Source of the DNA: Rhodospirillaceae bacterium BRH_c57
GTDB taxonomy: Bacteria > Pseudomonadota > Alphaproteobacteria > Rhodospirillales > Rhodospirillaceae
Assembly: GCA_000961745.1 (NCBI GenBank)
Contig: LAEA01000152.1
Coordinates: 1-64,000, forward strand
Length of the DNA: 64,000 bases
Direction of reading: 5' to 3'
The translations under genes and the position numbers were made by a program. Positions 31,844-41,040 of this stretch are shown piece by piece. Numbering within the stretch: the stretch's first letter is position 1; each line of letters starts with the position of its first letter. Under the pieces are notes generated by a model. That model worked only from the letters and a program-made list of their open reading frames with translations, did no database searches and was not told where the DNA came from.

Positions 31844-32755
31844 ATCCAGCACCACGTCATCGACGCGTTGAAAGGTGGACGCGGCGGCCCGGGGCTTGCC
31901 GTCCCGTCGCTTGATCCTGTCTCCACTCAGCATTTTTTGAATTGGATGGATGAGATCGCGGAACGCATCCAGGCGGCTCACGCTTTCGAGTTCCTGAACG
32001 TCCCAGTCGAGGACTGCGGTGACGGCACCATGGACCTCCCCGGCTGCGAAGCCGAGGAATTGGCGATGCACAACGAGGGCATGCTCCCGCTGCCATACGA
32101 GGCCTCGTGGTTCGAGGTGCCCTCCCTTGAAGGCATGGAAACCCTCTGCCTGCTGGTCGAGGAACTGCCAGACGAGAAGGCGTTCCCCGAATTCACGCAC
32201 CCCCGCTGGCAGGTGACGCCGTTCCATTTCGTGCGGCTACCTGAACACCCGCAGCCGATCCTACAGGCGACGGGCGAATGCTGGTTCGTCCTGGGAGATC
32301 CGAAGCAGGGGCGGCCCGCCATCCTGCCCCTCGACCAGTTCGGAGGGGCGGAGGCGATGTTCGGCCACACCGGGCTGTCGCATGCGGACAGGATCAAGGG
32401 CGAGAGCGGGATGCTGCTCTATCTCGTGTTGATGCTGCACTCGAAGACGACGGAGACGGAGAACATCCCCGCCCCCGAGAAGCTGAACCGGGCCCGCGTG
32501 AAAAAAGGCAAGGCCCCCCTTCCCGCATTAAGCCGGGTTTCCATCATTCCGAAGGGCATCGCCGCTCAGATGCGGAAGGACGCGGGCGAGAGTGGAGAAG
32601 GTGCCCTCCGATCAAGCCCACGCCTGCACTGGCGGCGATCCCATGTTCGGACGACCCAGAGCGGGAAGCGGACTCCCGTCTGCCGGCACCTGGTCGGCTA
32701 TAAGTCTCAAGACGGACGCGATTTCGTGCCCCACGAGTACACAGTGAAGCTCTAG
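31841..32755 (+). CDS. Uncharacterised plasmid/phage-type protein (304 aa)
   Basis: The end of the protein reads SPRLHWRRSHVRTTQSGKR, then CRHLVGY and EYTVKL. This is a block I know from hypothetical phage and plasmid proteins (HWRRGH...R...P..VG). The N-terminal 220 residues are acidic and alpha/beta. The function is unknown. The start ATG lies in the arm of an inverted repeat, so expression may be controlled at translation. The ribosome site is poor (GCGGGAATC). Confidence 0.65.
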   Translation: MIQHHVIDALKGGRGGPGLAVPSLDPVSTQHFLNWMDEIAERIQAAHAFEFLNVPVEDCGDGTMDLPGCEAEELAMHNEGMLPLPYEASWFEVPSLEGMETLCLLVEELPDEKAFPEFTHPRWQVTPFHFVRLPEHPQPILQATGECWFVLGDPKQGRPAILPLDQFGGAEAMFGHTGLSHADRIKGESGMLLYLVLMLHSKTTETENIPAPEKLNRARVKKGKAPLPALSRVSIIPKGIAAQMRKDAGESGEGALRSSPRLHWRRSHVRTTQSGKRTPVCRHLVGYKSQDGRDFVPHEYTVKL

Positions 32756-32799
32756 CAGAACTGCGATATGATCTCGTCCGAACCGAAGGGGGAGCGGAC

Positions 32800-33867
32800 G
32801 TGCAAGAGGAACTCCACATTCTCTCGCCAAAATCAGGGGCTGCTTTCGAGCGGCTGTGCTGCGGCGTGTGGGAGGCGTTGTGGTCTTGCCAGGTCGAGAT
32901 AAATGGCAGGAATGGGCAGCGTCAAAACGGCGTGGACTTCTATGCTCAGAGGCCTGATGGATGGCATGGAGTGCAGTGCAAAGCCAAAGGGCCGCACGCA
33001 AAGCTGTCGGAGGCCGAAGTGATCGCAGAGATGCGGAAAGCAAGCGGCTTCGAGCCTCCGCTCAGGCATTTCGAGATCGCCACTTCAAGCCGGCGTGATT
33101 CGAGCCTGCAGGAGGCGGTGAGAAAACTGTCCGCTCGCTCAGTCGAAAACGGCGGCTTCGACGTGAGAGTCGTGTTCTGGGAAGGCATCGAAGATTACCT
33201 TCGCAGGTTTCCCAGTGTGCACCAAAATTACCTCTCAGGTCTCTTCGGCGGGGATCTGGAACTAACTCCGGCTACACGGGCTCTTATCGAGTTCTGGATG
33301 GAAACCGCAAAGCCCGAACGCATCTTCAAGAACGCGCGATTGTTGCCGGACCTTCGCTTCGATGTGCTGCTGGATGTGGATTTCCTGATTGATCTTGAAT
33401 GTCTGGTGGAAAACCTTCCCTACTACGTTGGCAGGGTATCGCCTAACTTTCTTATTGTGCCGGCGGTGGAGAACTACAAGCTCGTCGTTCTCGACGTGCT
33501 GAGCTTGGTTGAGGGGACAACCGCCGAGACTGGATTTGAACGCACCCTTTGTTATCACGTTCCAGACGAAACGTTGCCCCTGGATGACCGGGGGCATCAC
33601 ATAGAATACCGAAAGAACGTGTTGCGAGCCGTTCTCTGGCATCTCATCCCCGCGGCGAACGCCGTCATAGACGAGATCAACAAGTTCTCGTTAAGTGAAG
33701 TAGTGCATCCTGTATTTGATGTCAGCGAATTCGATGCGAGCGGCCATCCTCTTTCAGCACCACAACGGGCTTGCTATCCTGATGGATTCTGGGGCTACCC
33801 GGGCATCGGTTATGTCGAAGAATTCATCAGATCGCAGGTGCCTAATTCCAAGATTCACCTTGTTTAG
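32800..33867 (+). CDS. Putative PD-(D/E)XK (Mrr-like) nuclease
   Basis: The N-terminal 110 residues carry the restriction-endonuclease-like pattern: FERLC, an NGRNGQRQNGVDF stretch with the catalytic Asp, and VQCKAKG as the (E/Q)xK motif, followed by a regular helix (SEAEVIAEMRKA) and HFEIATS. This head occurs in predicted defence effectors and stand-alone nucleases. The remaining 245 residues have no recognised domain and may sense a trigger or hold the nuclease inactive. The start is GTG 32800 behind GGGGGAG. It converges on the Lon-like AAA gene. A defence role is inference. Confidence 0.7.
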   Translation: MQEELHILSPKSGAAFERLCCGVWEALWSCQVEINGRNGQRQNGVDFYAQRPDGWHGVQCKAKGPHAKLSEAEVIAEMRKASGFEPPLRHFEIATSSRRDSSLQEAVRKLSARSVENGGFDVRVVFWEGIEDYLRRFPSVHQNYLSGLFGGDLELTPATRALIEFWMETAKPERIFKNARLLPDLRFDVLLDVDFLIDLECLVENLPYYVGRVSPNFLIVPAVENYKLVVLDVLSLVEGTTAETGFERTLCYHVPDETLPLDDRGHHIEYRKNVLRAVLWHLIPAANAVIDEINKFSLSEVVHPVFDVSEFDASGHPLSAPQRACYPDGFWGYPGIGYVEEFIRSQVPNSKIHLV

Positions 33868-33924
33868 ACGAAACACTGACCTCACCTGGAAATAGGGGAA
33901 GCCAGTGCTTCGAAGAGCCGCATA

Positions 33925-35472
33925 TTAATGCGGCATGGCGAACCGCTCACGCAGGTCGATCACCTTTTCCACGGCACGCCGCAGGGCTCGCACAGACCGC
34001 GTCGAGCGATAGTGGGCTTCGAGGGCCTTCAGTTCGATTCCATCGAGTGGCTGAATCCAGCGGCGGTCGACGGCCCATTCGCGAGCGAGGTCACTGACGA
34101 TGCTCTCGGCGATCTGGGGGACGTGCTTGACCTCAGGCGGCTCGACGGTCGCCGTGCGGCAGCGGGACAGCAGGGCGGGGTTGATGCCGTTGAGCGTGTT
34201 CGCCGTCATGATGAACGAGCATTCGGAGAGATCCATCTCGGACTCGGCGTAGTCGTCTCGGAAGGCCGACATGGGCTCGGTTACCGAAACAAGGGTGTCG
34301 ATGACCGATCCATTGCGACCACCTTCCAGATTGCACTTGTCCACCTCGTCGAACAGGAACAGGGCTCCCCCGACCTTGGCCGTGGCCAGCGTGCGGGCGA
34401 AGATCGACGGCCCGCCCGTCGCGTAGCCCCGGGAGGTTCCGTGAACAGAGCGATTGTCGGCCATGCCGGCACACCCAATGGCCACGAAGGTAGACCCGCA
34501 GAGTTCGGCGACGCGGCGGGCGAGACGCGTCTTCCCCGTCCCCGGAGGGCCGAGGAGGATCAGCGGCTTCAGAGACAGGTGCAGGCGGCCCCAGCGGCGG
34601 GCGGAGCGGATCTCCTTTGCGATGAGAGCCACGGCATCGCGAGCGTACGGGAACTCCGACATCAACTCGGACTCAAGCCAGTCGGGATCGGGAGACTGCG
34701 GCAACGGGAGCGGGGTGTTGAGGATGGCGAGCTTTGCGATGTCGCCCTGCCCCCGCCCGCGGCCCTCCTCAGGGACCGTGATGTCCTCTTGGCAGACGAC
34801 GTGGAAGCCGACGGCGGTGCCGGCGGTGAGGGGTTCGACGTCATCCCACGGGTCGTCGGGCCAGTCTTGTGCGATATGGGCCGCCTGCGCAGCGACCACC
34901 TCGGCGGCCTTGGTGCCGGGGACAGGCATGCCGGCCGCGTAGCTGACGTAGGCACCGACCGTGGCCGGGGTCGCCACGCCTTCCAAGTTCTCGCGGCGGC
35001 GGACGAGCGTACCCGTGTCGCGGCTCTCGTCGCCGAGGGCTCCCCACCACAACGCTGCCGAAGCGGCCTCGGCGAGCCAGCTCGGGCAGATGTGCCGGCC
35101 ATCTTCACACCAAGTGACGGCGTCGGCGATGCGGCCCGAGATGTGTGCGGAGACGAATGAGGCTGCCGAACGGTCCCCGAACATCGCGCCGACGTACATC
35201 CAGCGGGCCGCCACGTCGAGGTAGCGGGCGACCTTCTCGCCGGCGAGGTACACACCCGCATAGCGGACGCAGTTCGCCCCCCTTGACGACGTGGCATCGT
35301 CGCCGACGCAACCCGCCTCCTCTTCCGTCACGACCTCGTCGTCAACGAGGCGGTCGGTGAGGTCGTCGAGCACCGGGCGGATGGCATCGGGGCGGATGCC
35401 GGACACCAGCAAATTGAGCGTCTCGCCCATTTTTGAATGATCTTCGTTGAACTGTGCGAGCTTAGTACGCAT
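33925..35472 (-). CDS. Lon-like AAA ATPase without protease domain (515 aa)
   Basis: The C-terminal 230 residues form an AAA module: Walker A GPPGTGKT at about residues 308-315, Walker B LFLFDEVDK near 372, sensor MTANTLNG, and an Arg-finger context LLSRCR. These again resemble the Lon ATPase. The N-terminal 290 residues are Ala-rich helices of unknown type, different from those of the AAA-M41 protein at 23521. No peptidase motif is present, so it may be a chaperone-like unfoldase or a partner of another protease. The start is ATG 35472 behind GAGGAGGG. Confidence 0.8.
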   Translation of the reverse strand: MRTKLAQFNEDHSKMGETLNLLVSGIRPDAIRPVLDDLTDRLVDDEVVTEEEAGCVGDDATSSRGANCVRYAGVYLAGEKVARYLDVAARWMYVGAMFGDRSAASFVSAHISGRIADAVTWCEDGRHICPSWLAEAASAALWWGALGDESRDTGTLVRRRENLEGVATPATVGAYVSYAAGMPVPGTKAAEVVAAQAAHIAQDWPDDPWDDVEPLTAGTAVGFHVVCQEDITVPEEGRGRGQGDIAKLAILNTPLPLPQSPDPDWLESELMSEFPYARDAVALIAKEIRSARRWGRLHLSLKPLILLGPPGTGKTRLARRVAELCGSTFVAIGCAGMADNRSVHGTSRGYATGGPSIFARTLATAKVGGALFLFDEVDKCNLEGGRNGSVIDTLVSVTEPMSAFRDDYAESEMDLSECSFIMTANTLNGINPALLSRCRTATVEPPEVKHVPQIAESIVSDLAREWAVDRRWIQPLDGIELKALEAHYRSTRSVRALRRAVEKVIDLRERFAMPH

Positions 35473-35618
35473 GCCACAACCCTCCTCAGTGTTTTCCTAT
35501 GGGCATGGCTCCAAGCTCCTCCTACGTCAGCGATATTCTGGAGTATGAATTAACACGGAGTCCGTTGTCAACGCTGATTGCCGGCAGTTCTCATAAGATG
35601 ACAAACGCTGGTTACATG

Positions 35619-35648
35619 TGTTGACATGCGGGGACATTAAGTTACTGT
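35619..35648 (+). promoter_or_regulatory. Class A promoter
   Basis: TGTTGACATGCGGGG: -35 at 35621-35626, 16 bp, TACTGT at 35643-35648. It serves the RCC1-repeat gene. Confidence 0.75.
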
Positions 35649-35682
35649 TATCGTATGTGGAGTACCACTCATGGAGGGCGTA

Positions 35683-37176
35683 ATGATCGGGAGGAGCCTC
35701 GCATTCGCGGCATCAATACTCGCGTTGAATAGTGTGGAAGTTCACGCTGCGAACGTCTTGAAATTCAGCGTCGCGGGACTTCCGGCGTCGGACGTCCTCA
35801 ACCCGTCCGTCTCTCTTGCGGGTTTTCTTTCTGAAGCCACGGTCGGTGAGCTTTACACCTTTGATTTCAACAGCGTTGCCACTCTGTCAGGCGGACTTAC
35901 GACAAGCGATTTGACTTGGGGTTTCTCTGACTCCGACGCCGCACACAGCTTCCCCGCAGGCATTAATCTTTCCGCTTCGACGGGAGTCTTCAGTGGAACC
36001 CCTACGACATCGGGCTCCAACACATTCGAGATCGTGGCGGCACACACGGACGGCGAAGGGCGCCAAATCTACACTCTGGTGATCAATGAAACGGTACTAA
36101 ACGTCGTTCAAATCTCGGCTGGTGGCAATCACACTTGTGCGGTCACAGCCACTGGCGGCGTCAAGTGCTGGGGACTGAACAGTTCAGGTCAACTGGGAGA
36201 TGGCACCTACGTCGAGAAGCACACGCCAGTCGATGTCGCAGGACTGACGTCAGGCGTGGTGGCAGTGGAATCTGGAGGCAATCACACTTGTGCGGTCACA
36301 GATGCCGACGGCGTCAAGTGCTGGGGGGCGAACGGTTCAGGGCAGCTCGGGCGAGGCACAACATTCGCAGGTAGTCCGGTCGGGGCAGATGTTGCCGGCC
36401 TGACTTCGGGTGTCGCGTCAATCACCGCAAGCGCTGCCCACACATGTGCGATCACCACGGCGGGTGGAGCGAAATGTTGGGGGCGTAACTACTACGGGCA
36501 TTTGGGCGACGGCACATCGACAGACAGAAGCGTTCCCGTCGATGTAAGCGGTCTGACGTCTGGTGTGACCTCAATTTCAGCTGGGGGAGCTTCTGGAATC
36601 GGATCGAAGCAGACATGTGCCGTGCATGATGGCGCGGCGAAATGCTGGGGTGACAACGACGCGGGACAGCACGGCAATGGGGGGAAGAGCAGAAGCTACA
36701 CTCCGAAGCAGGTGACCGGGCTGACATCAGGGGTTTACACGGTCTCCGCAGGTTTCAGCAACACATGTGCCTTGATGCTGGACACCTCGGTGAAGTGCTG
36801 GGGGGCGAATTATAACGGATCGATCGGAGACGGCACGACGACGGAGAGGCTGACGCCTGTTGCCGTCTCCGGGCTTTCTTCGGGAGTTACCGCCCTCAGC
36901 GTCGGCTATGGCTTCGCCTGCGTCGTTCATGACAGCGCGGCAAAATGCTGGGGTTACAACGTCGGGCGGCTGGGAAATGGCATCACAGCTAAATCGACGG
37001 TGCCGGTTTCGGTCTCCGGGCTTGAATCAGGCGTGTCCGCGATATCTGCGGGAGAAAGTCACGCTTGCGCGGCAAAGACAGACGGGTCGGCATTCTGCTG
37101 GGGCTACAACACGAACGGTCGCGTGGGCGACGGCACCACGACAAACACACTCGTTCCCGTCGAACTGGTGCCATGA
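35683..37176 (+). CDS. Secreted RCC1-repeat protein with Ig-like domain (497 aa)
   Basis: A Sec signal peptide starts at ATG 35683 (behind GGAGGGC); an ATG at 35671 is a less likely start. Residues about 25-140 form a cadherin/Ig-like 'putative Ig' domain (INLSASTGVFSGTPTTSG). Residues 145-497 are seven RCC1/BLIP-II-type beta-propeller repeats, each with HTCAV..GG.KCWG, so each blade carries two Cys that may pair. Such propellers bind protein or sugar ligands at the cell surface. A role in mating-pair contact with the pilus genes is conceivable but not shown. It is monocistronic. Confidence 0.85.
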   Translation: MIGRSLAFAASILALNSVEVHAANVLKFSVAGLPASDVLNPSVSLAGFLSEATVGELYTFDFNSVATLSGGLTTSDLTWGFSDSDAAHSFPAGINLSASTGVFSGTPTTSGSNTFEIVAAHTDGEGRQIYTLVINETVLNVVQISAGGNHTCAVTATGGVKCWGLNSSGQLGDGTYVEKHTPVDVAGLTSGVVAVESGGNHTCAVTDADGVKCWGANGSGQLGRGTTFAGSPVGADVAGLTSGVASITASAAHTCAITTAGGAKCWGRNYYGHLGDGTSTDRSVPVDVSGLTSGVTSISAGGASGIGSKQTCAVHDGAAKCWGDNDAGQHGNGGKSRSYTPKQVTGLTSGVYTVSAGFSNTCALMLDTSVKCWGANYNGSIGDGTTTERLTPVAVSGLSSGVTALSVGYGFACVVHDSAAKCWGYNVGRLGNGITAKSTVPVSVSGLESGVSAISAGESHACAAKTDGSAFCWGYNTNGRVGDGTTTNTLVPVELVP

Positions 37177-37189
37177 AGAAGGGTGTCGT

Positions 37190-37600
37190 CGGCAGAATTT
37201 TATTGCTGCGGCGACGACGAGGTTGAGGTCGAGCGCCAGAAAAGCGCAACCCTCCTTGAAAAGGGCCCGCCAGTCCGAGGATGAGGTGGCTTTTTTCTCT
37301 TCGAAGAGGGTTGAGGATTCCAAAACCATCGACCGTCTCCGTGCCGATGAGCGGAAGGCTGCCGAAGCCGCCCGCGAGGCCCAGTCCCACGTCGAGGCCC
37401 TGAAGGGGGAGATTGCCCGTTCTGAGGAGGCGAGGAAGCGAGCCAAAGCGGAGTCCGACCGTACCCGCCAGGAAAGCGCAAACGCCCTGAAGGCCGCCGA
37501 AGCCAAGGCTGAATCGAAGATCGGTGCAGCGGAGGCGAGGTTCAGCGACTCAATGGTGTCGGCGGGCGATCGTAGTCCTCAGTCCACCGTCGCCATGGCC
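37190..37600 (+). pseudogene. Frameshifted remnant of a coiled-coil protein gene
   Basis: One frame reads CGDDEVEVERQKSATLLEKG, and a neighbouring frame continues as SEDEVAFFSSKRVEDSKT and then about 90 residues of E/A/K/R heptads (ADERKAAEAAREAQSHVEAL). No start codon or ribosome site is found. It looks like the tail of a coiled-coil gene truncated and shifted by recombination just after the RCC1 gene. Confidence 0.5.
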
Positions 37601-37790
37601 ATCGCTTCATCCAGCGGCATCGGCTCCGCATGATCGACCAAGCCGAACGCCAGGTTACTCGGGCGGAAGCAGCCCCGCACTGAATCGAGCATCAGGAGGT
37701 CACAGACCCCTTCCCCATCTCCCATCGCCACCTGGAGGATGATGTCCCCCTTTGCCTTCCATGCCCGCATGGGTGTCGCCATCCCGTCCA
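37579..37790 (-). CDS. Small uncharacterised protein (70 aa)
   Basis: ATG 37790 follows GAAGGAGGG and a minus-strand class B promoter at 37829-37868. The product is soluble (KGDIILQVAMGDGEGV) and shows no known motif. The tail overlaps the opposite-strand coiled-coil remnant. A longer frame up to 37857 lacks a ribosome site. Confidence 0.6.
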
Positions 37791-37828
37791 TGATCCCTCC
37801 TTCGCCTACATCAGACTTCTCATTCCTC

Positions 37829-37868
37829 TCTTGTACATATTTTAATATAAAAGTCAATCGGTTTTACG
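37829..37868 (-). promoter_or_regulatory. Class B promoter, minus strand
   Basis: On the minus strand: CCGTAAAACCGATTGACTTTT, with TTGACT and ACAAGA 17 bp apart. It is divergent from the next class B promoter, 50 bp away. Confidence 0.7.
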
Positions 37869-37917
37869 GATTAGACAAGCTTTTAAAGATGTCTGTTTAG
37901 GCAGCCGCATCCCACGG

Positions 37918-37958
37918 CGTAAAAGTGCTTGACTTTGTCACGAATATCTATTACATAG
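37918..37958 (+). promoter_or_regulatory. Class B promoter
   Basis: GCGTAAAAGTGCTTGACTTTG: TTGACT at 37930-37935, 17 bp, TACATA at 37953-37958. Confidence 0.8.
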
Positions 37959-37989
37959 ATACAAAGCGTTTCAAGGGGGGGAGGCTTAG

Positions 37990-38544
37990 ATGGCGAAGCC
38001 AAGCAGGGCGTACAGGGCACCGAACGGCAGGATGATTCTCAGGGGAGCCGGGGGCCGCTTCCGTCAGTCCACATTGCGGGACATCGGCGTGCCTGACGCG
38101 GCCATAGCCCCTGCTTCTGGCTGCATCTGCTCCGCCTGCGGACGGACTTGGCACCCGATCCTGAAAAAGGACCTTTGTGACGACTGCGAAGTCGTTCCCC
38201 GCGAGCGGCCCGTGCCGAAGTGGGCGGTGAGGCAGAGCAAGGTTCCCGGTGGCCAGCACGCCGCCGTGGTGGTCGCGGGCTTTGCCATCTTCCTGTGCGG
38301 CCCCGCGTCTGATGGGGAATCGCTCCGCCAGGCGGAGGCCCTGATGCAGGCCCTGTCGTCTATGCCCGGCGTTCCCGCCGAGGGCGTGAAGGTGGACACG
38401 GTTCTGCGGGGCGGAGAGTTCTGGAGCCTCGTTGACGAGATCAGCGGGAAAGCGATGGTCGCCCTGGCGGCCCCGAGAGGGGAGAGGGAATTCATCGAGA
38501 GGCACATGGACGTGATCGCCGGGGCAGTGACCCCTTATGTGTAA
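37990..38544 (+). CDS. Zinc-ribbon protein (184 aa)
   Basis: Residues 47-67 hold a CxxC...CxxC zinc ribbon (CSACGRTWHP then LCDDC). The basic N-terminus before it (RAYRAPNGRMILRGAGGRF) suits nucleic-acid binding. The C-terminal part is alpha/beta. The exact role is unknown. The start ATG is behind GGGGGGAGG and a class B promoter. A second partial class B-like sequence (GTGTAAATTTGCC) sits at its stop codon. Confidence 0.7.
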   Translation: MAKPSRAYRAPNGRMILRGAGGRFRQSTLRDIGVPDAAIAPASGCICSACGRTWHPILKKDLCDDCEVVPRERPVPKWAVRQSKVPGGQHAAVVVAGFAIFLCGPASDGESLRQAEALMQALSSMPGVPAEGVKVDTVLRGGEFWSLVDEISGKAMVALAAPRGEREFIERHMDVIAGAVTPYV

Positions 38545-38574
38545 ATTTGCCCAGAGAAAGATTTTCTCTTTTTA

Positions 38575-38606
38575 GTGTTGACATAGGGACTTTTGACAAT
38601 GAGTGT
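38575..38606 (+). promoter_or_regulatory. Class A promoter box
   Basis: AGTGTTGACATAGGGAC with TTGACA at 38578-38583. It serves the TraG-like gene at 38641. Confidence 0.65.
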
Positions 38607-38640
38607 AACAACTGTTACAACCAAGATAAAGGAGAACGAC

Positions 38641-40032
38641 ATGTCCAAGAACGCGACGAATGTGATGATGATAGGCAACTCAGAGGGTCGGTGCCTGGTG
38701 CTTGGCGAGGCCGTCGGACACCATGGGGCGGGCGATCCTCCGCTCGTTGTCACCCCTGCCGCCGGAGGGCTGTCGCTCTACGTCGCCGGGACCCGCAAGG
38801 GCAAAACGCTCTCGATCATCACCACCCTCCTTGCTCCGAACGGGGTTGGCTGGACGGCTCCGGTATGGGTGTTCGACCCGAAGGGTGACATCCTGCATGT
38901 GACCGCTCGGAGGAGGGGCAACAGGGCTGTGGTTCTGAGTGACCCATTCAATTCCCGGTCTTACCTCGCAGAATATGGGCACCCGCTACCTCCGTCTGTC
39001 GGAAAGGAGAACATAGACCCTGTTCGTGTCCTCGCCCGCGAGGGACTGTTCCTCGAATTGTCCATGTGTTTTGCGGGCGAGGGGGAAAGTTTGGTACCGG
39101 AGGGACTTGCCTACTTCCTGGAGAGCATGGATGCCCGCCACCGCGAGCAGTTTGGTTCTTCGATGTCAGGCGGGTGGCTTCTCTCGCAGATCGCGGAAGG
39201 GTGTCCTGAACTCGACATCCTCGCCCAAAATGGCCCTGACAGAGACTTAATCGCTTCTCGTCTATCTCTTTCACTTGGCTGTTTTGGGCACGTCGAGGAC
39301 GACTTTTGCGACCCGCAGAAGGAGGAGTCCGTTGTTCTGTGGCTGAAGAACGGAAATATCGACTTTTTCTGGGGACTGTCTCCACGACAGATGCAGGAAG
39401 ACAGTGAAACGCTGCGAGTCTACGCCGCCGCCATGACCCAGATCCCGCACGTCATGACCACCGGACGCACGCTGGCGGTTCTCGACGAGGCAGCCCGCCT
39501 TCCCAAGCCGTCAAAGTGGCTTGTGGACATCATCGGCAAAAGCCGCGACGTGAGCACTGTGGCAGCTTACCAAGACATGAATCAGATGATCTATGTTTTC
39601 GGAGACCACACCAAGACCACCGTCGCTATGGCCAGGGTGTTGCTGGTGGGACTGAACTGCGCAGATACCCACGCAATGGATATCATTTCGTCCGTTAATG
39701 AAAGCATCTCTCCTGCGTGGTTTGGTGAAACTAGGGTGTTCTTTCGCGAGCCTGGAAGGGATGCTATCCAGGTCGGTGTCCAGCCTCCATGCTGGAACCT
39801 CAGAGAGGATTGTGCCGATATCGGTACCCCGAATCCCTACCACTCGGCCAAGAGTTCATTCCTTCCAAGCCAGAGCGGCATAGTGAAGGGCTCGGGAGTC
39901 CGGTGGACCGATAAGATCGCCAAACAGATCAACAGGCTCATCGGCCAAGGACAAAGCGTCTCCGATGCCTGTCGCCGTGTTGGAGTCAGCAGGCAGACCT
40001 ACTATCGCCGTTCTGGCAATAGCGGGCCATAA
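38641..40032 (+). CDS. Short TraG/VirD4-like ATPase with C-terminal HTH (463 aa)
   Basis: It contains the coupling-protein ATPase core: Walker A AGTRKGKT near residue 50, VFDPKGDI, VVLSDPFN, and the Walker B TLAVLDEAARLPK with TVAAYQDMNQ after it. No membrane segment precedes Walker A, so it is soluble, unlike the 942-aa coupling protein at 8393. The last 30 residues form a helix-turn-helix (GQGQSVSDACRRVGVSRQTY), which is unusual for this family. The start is ATG 38641 behind AAGGAG; the frame continues upstream into the promoter. It is first of three coupling-protein-derived genes in a row. Confidence 0.8.
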   Translation: MSKNATNVMMIGNSEGRCLVLGEAVGHHGAGDPPLVVTPAAGGLSLYVAGTRKGKTLSIITTLLAPNGVGWTAPVWVFDPKGDILHVTARRRGNRAVVLSDPFNSRSYLAEYGHPLPPSVGKENIDPVRVLAREGLFLELSMCFAGEGESLVPEGLAYFLESMDARHREQFGSSMSGGWLLSQIAEGCPELDILAQNGPDRDLIASRLSLSLGCFGHVEDDFCDPQKEESVVLWLKNGNIDFFWGLSPRQMQEDSETLRVYAAAMTQIPHVMTTGRTLAVLDEAARLPKPSKWLVDIIGKSRDVSTVAAYQDMNQMIYVFGDHTKTTVAMARVLLVGLNCADTHAMDIISSVNESISPAWFGETRVFFREPGRDAIQVGVQPPCWNLREDCADIGTPNPYHSAKSSFLPSQSGIVKGSGVRWTDKIAKQINRLIGQGQSVSDACRRVGVSRQTYYRRSGNSGP

Positions 40033-40116
40033 ACTGTCCACATGAGGATGGTTGCCATGAGGATGGCCGCCGCTTAGCCTTTGAGAAGAGACTTCATCAT
40101 CATACGGGAGGTGCAC

Positions 40117-40962
40117 ATGGGAATCTTCGCACGCATCAAGGACTTCATCGAAAGGTTCGGCGAACCCGACCTGAGCTACGCCATCGACGATGGCGAAGAC
40201 TCCTTTCCCCCACCGCTGGTTCCCCAGGGCTTCGTACGACTGAACACCGCTTTCGGCAGCTTCGAAGCGGAGGACGCCCCGTCCTCAGGGGGGCTTGTCA
40301 TCGATCCTTACGGGGCCGTCGATGCCCTGGACGAGGGCTTGCTGATGCGGTTCAATCCGCTCGACCTCGTGCCAAGCGACGACGTGAAGGCGGCGGGCGA
40401 CATGGCCTATCGCATTGCGGAGTGCGTCATACCGAAACAGGAAACCTCGTTCATTACCGAGGGTCTGGGTCACGACAGGGTGATGTTGGCCGCCCTGATT
40501 CAGTGGATGGCGATGACATGGGGGAAGGACGAGGGCTTCAGGAACCTCTCCGACCTCGGGCGGATCGTCCGCCACCAGTCTCTCGTGGATTCACTCGTCA
40601 CCGGCGGCCCCCTGCCCCCGCCGCGCGGCAAGGACGGCGACAGCCTCATCGACGACCTCAAAGATAGGGACACAAACTGGCACGCCGGCAAGTGGACGGA
40701 TGAGCCGACTTGGGTCTCTCAGGCCACCGACCTTCTGGCCGACGCGGGCGCTAGGACCCTCGCCTACGCCAGACTGGCGACCGCACTGGACTTCCTCAAG
40801 GACCGCTCGGCAGGAGATGTGATGGCTGACACCGACGTGGACATCGACGCGGTGAGGAATTCAGACGTCTTTATCTACATGCCCCGCGAAGTCGAACGGG
40901 AAGACGAAAGGTACAGACTGGCCCGCTTCTGGCTGGCCCTCGTCGGCATGATCCGCGACTGA
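40117..40962 (+). CDS. Coupling-protein-derived protein lacking the P-loop (281 aa)
   Basis: VIDPYGAVDAL, LMRFNPLDLVPSDD and the helical stretch after it correspond to the region after Walker A in the TraG/VirD4 family (VVDPFGILDALG and FLDLVP in the 942-aa protein here). Walker A is absent, and the conserved LDEA of Walker B is not present either. It may act as an inactive subunit or regulator of the ATPase encoded just before it. ATG 40117 follows GGGAGG. A terminator follows the gene. Confidence 0.65.
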   Translation: MGIFARIKDFIERFGEPDLSYAIDDGEDSFPPPLVPQGFVRLNTAFGSFEAEDAPSSGGLVIDPYGAVDALDEGLLMRFNPLDLVPSDDVKAAGDMAYRIAECVIPKQETSFITEGLGHDRVMLAALIQWMAMTWGKDEGFRNLSDLGRIVRHQSLVDSLVTGGPLPPPRGKDGDSLIDDLKDRDTNWHAGKWTDEPTWVSQATDLLADAGARTLAYARLATALDFLKDRSAGDVMADTDVDIDAVRNSDVFIYMPREVEREDERYRLARFWLALVGMIRD

Positions 40963-40986
40963 TGTTGGATGACATTGAAACATTTA

Positions 40987-41016
40987 AGCCCCCGTCGTCA
41001 CAGCGGGGGCTTTCTC
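40987..41016 (+). terminator. Rho-independent terminator
   Basis: AGCCCCCG with CGGGGGCT, 9-nt loop, then TTTCTCT. Confidence 0.8.
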
Positions 41017-41040
41017 TATAACTAAAGACACACAAAAGAA

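Noticed and set aside
33928..35160. Plus-strand 410-codon frame
   Set aside because: It is antisense to the AAA ATPase with intact Walker motifs; a high-GC shadow.
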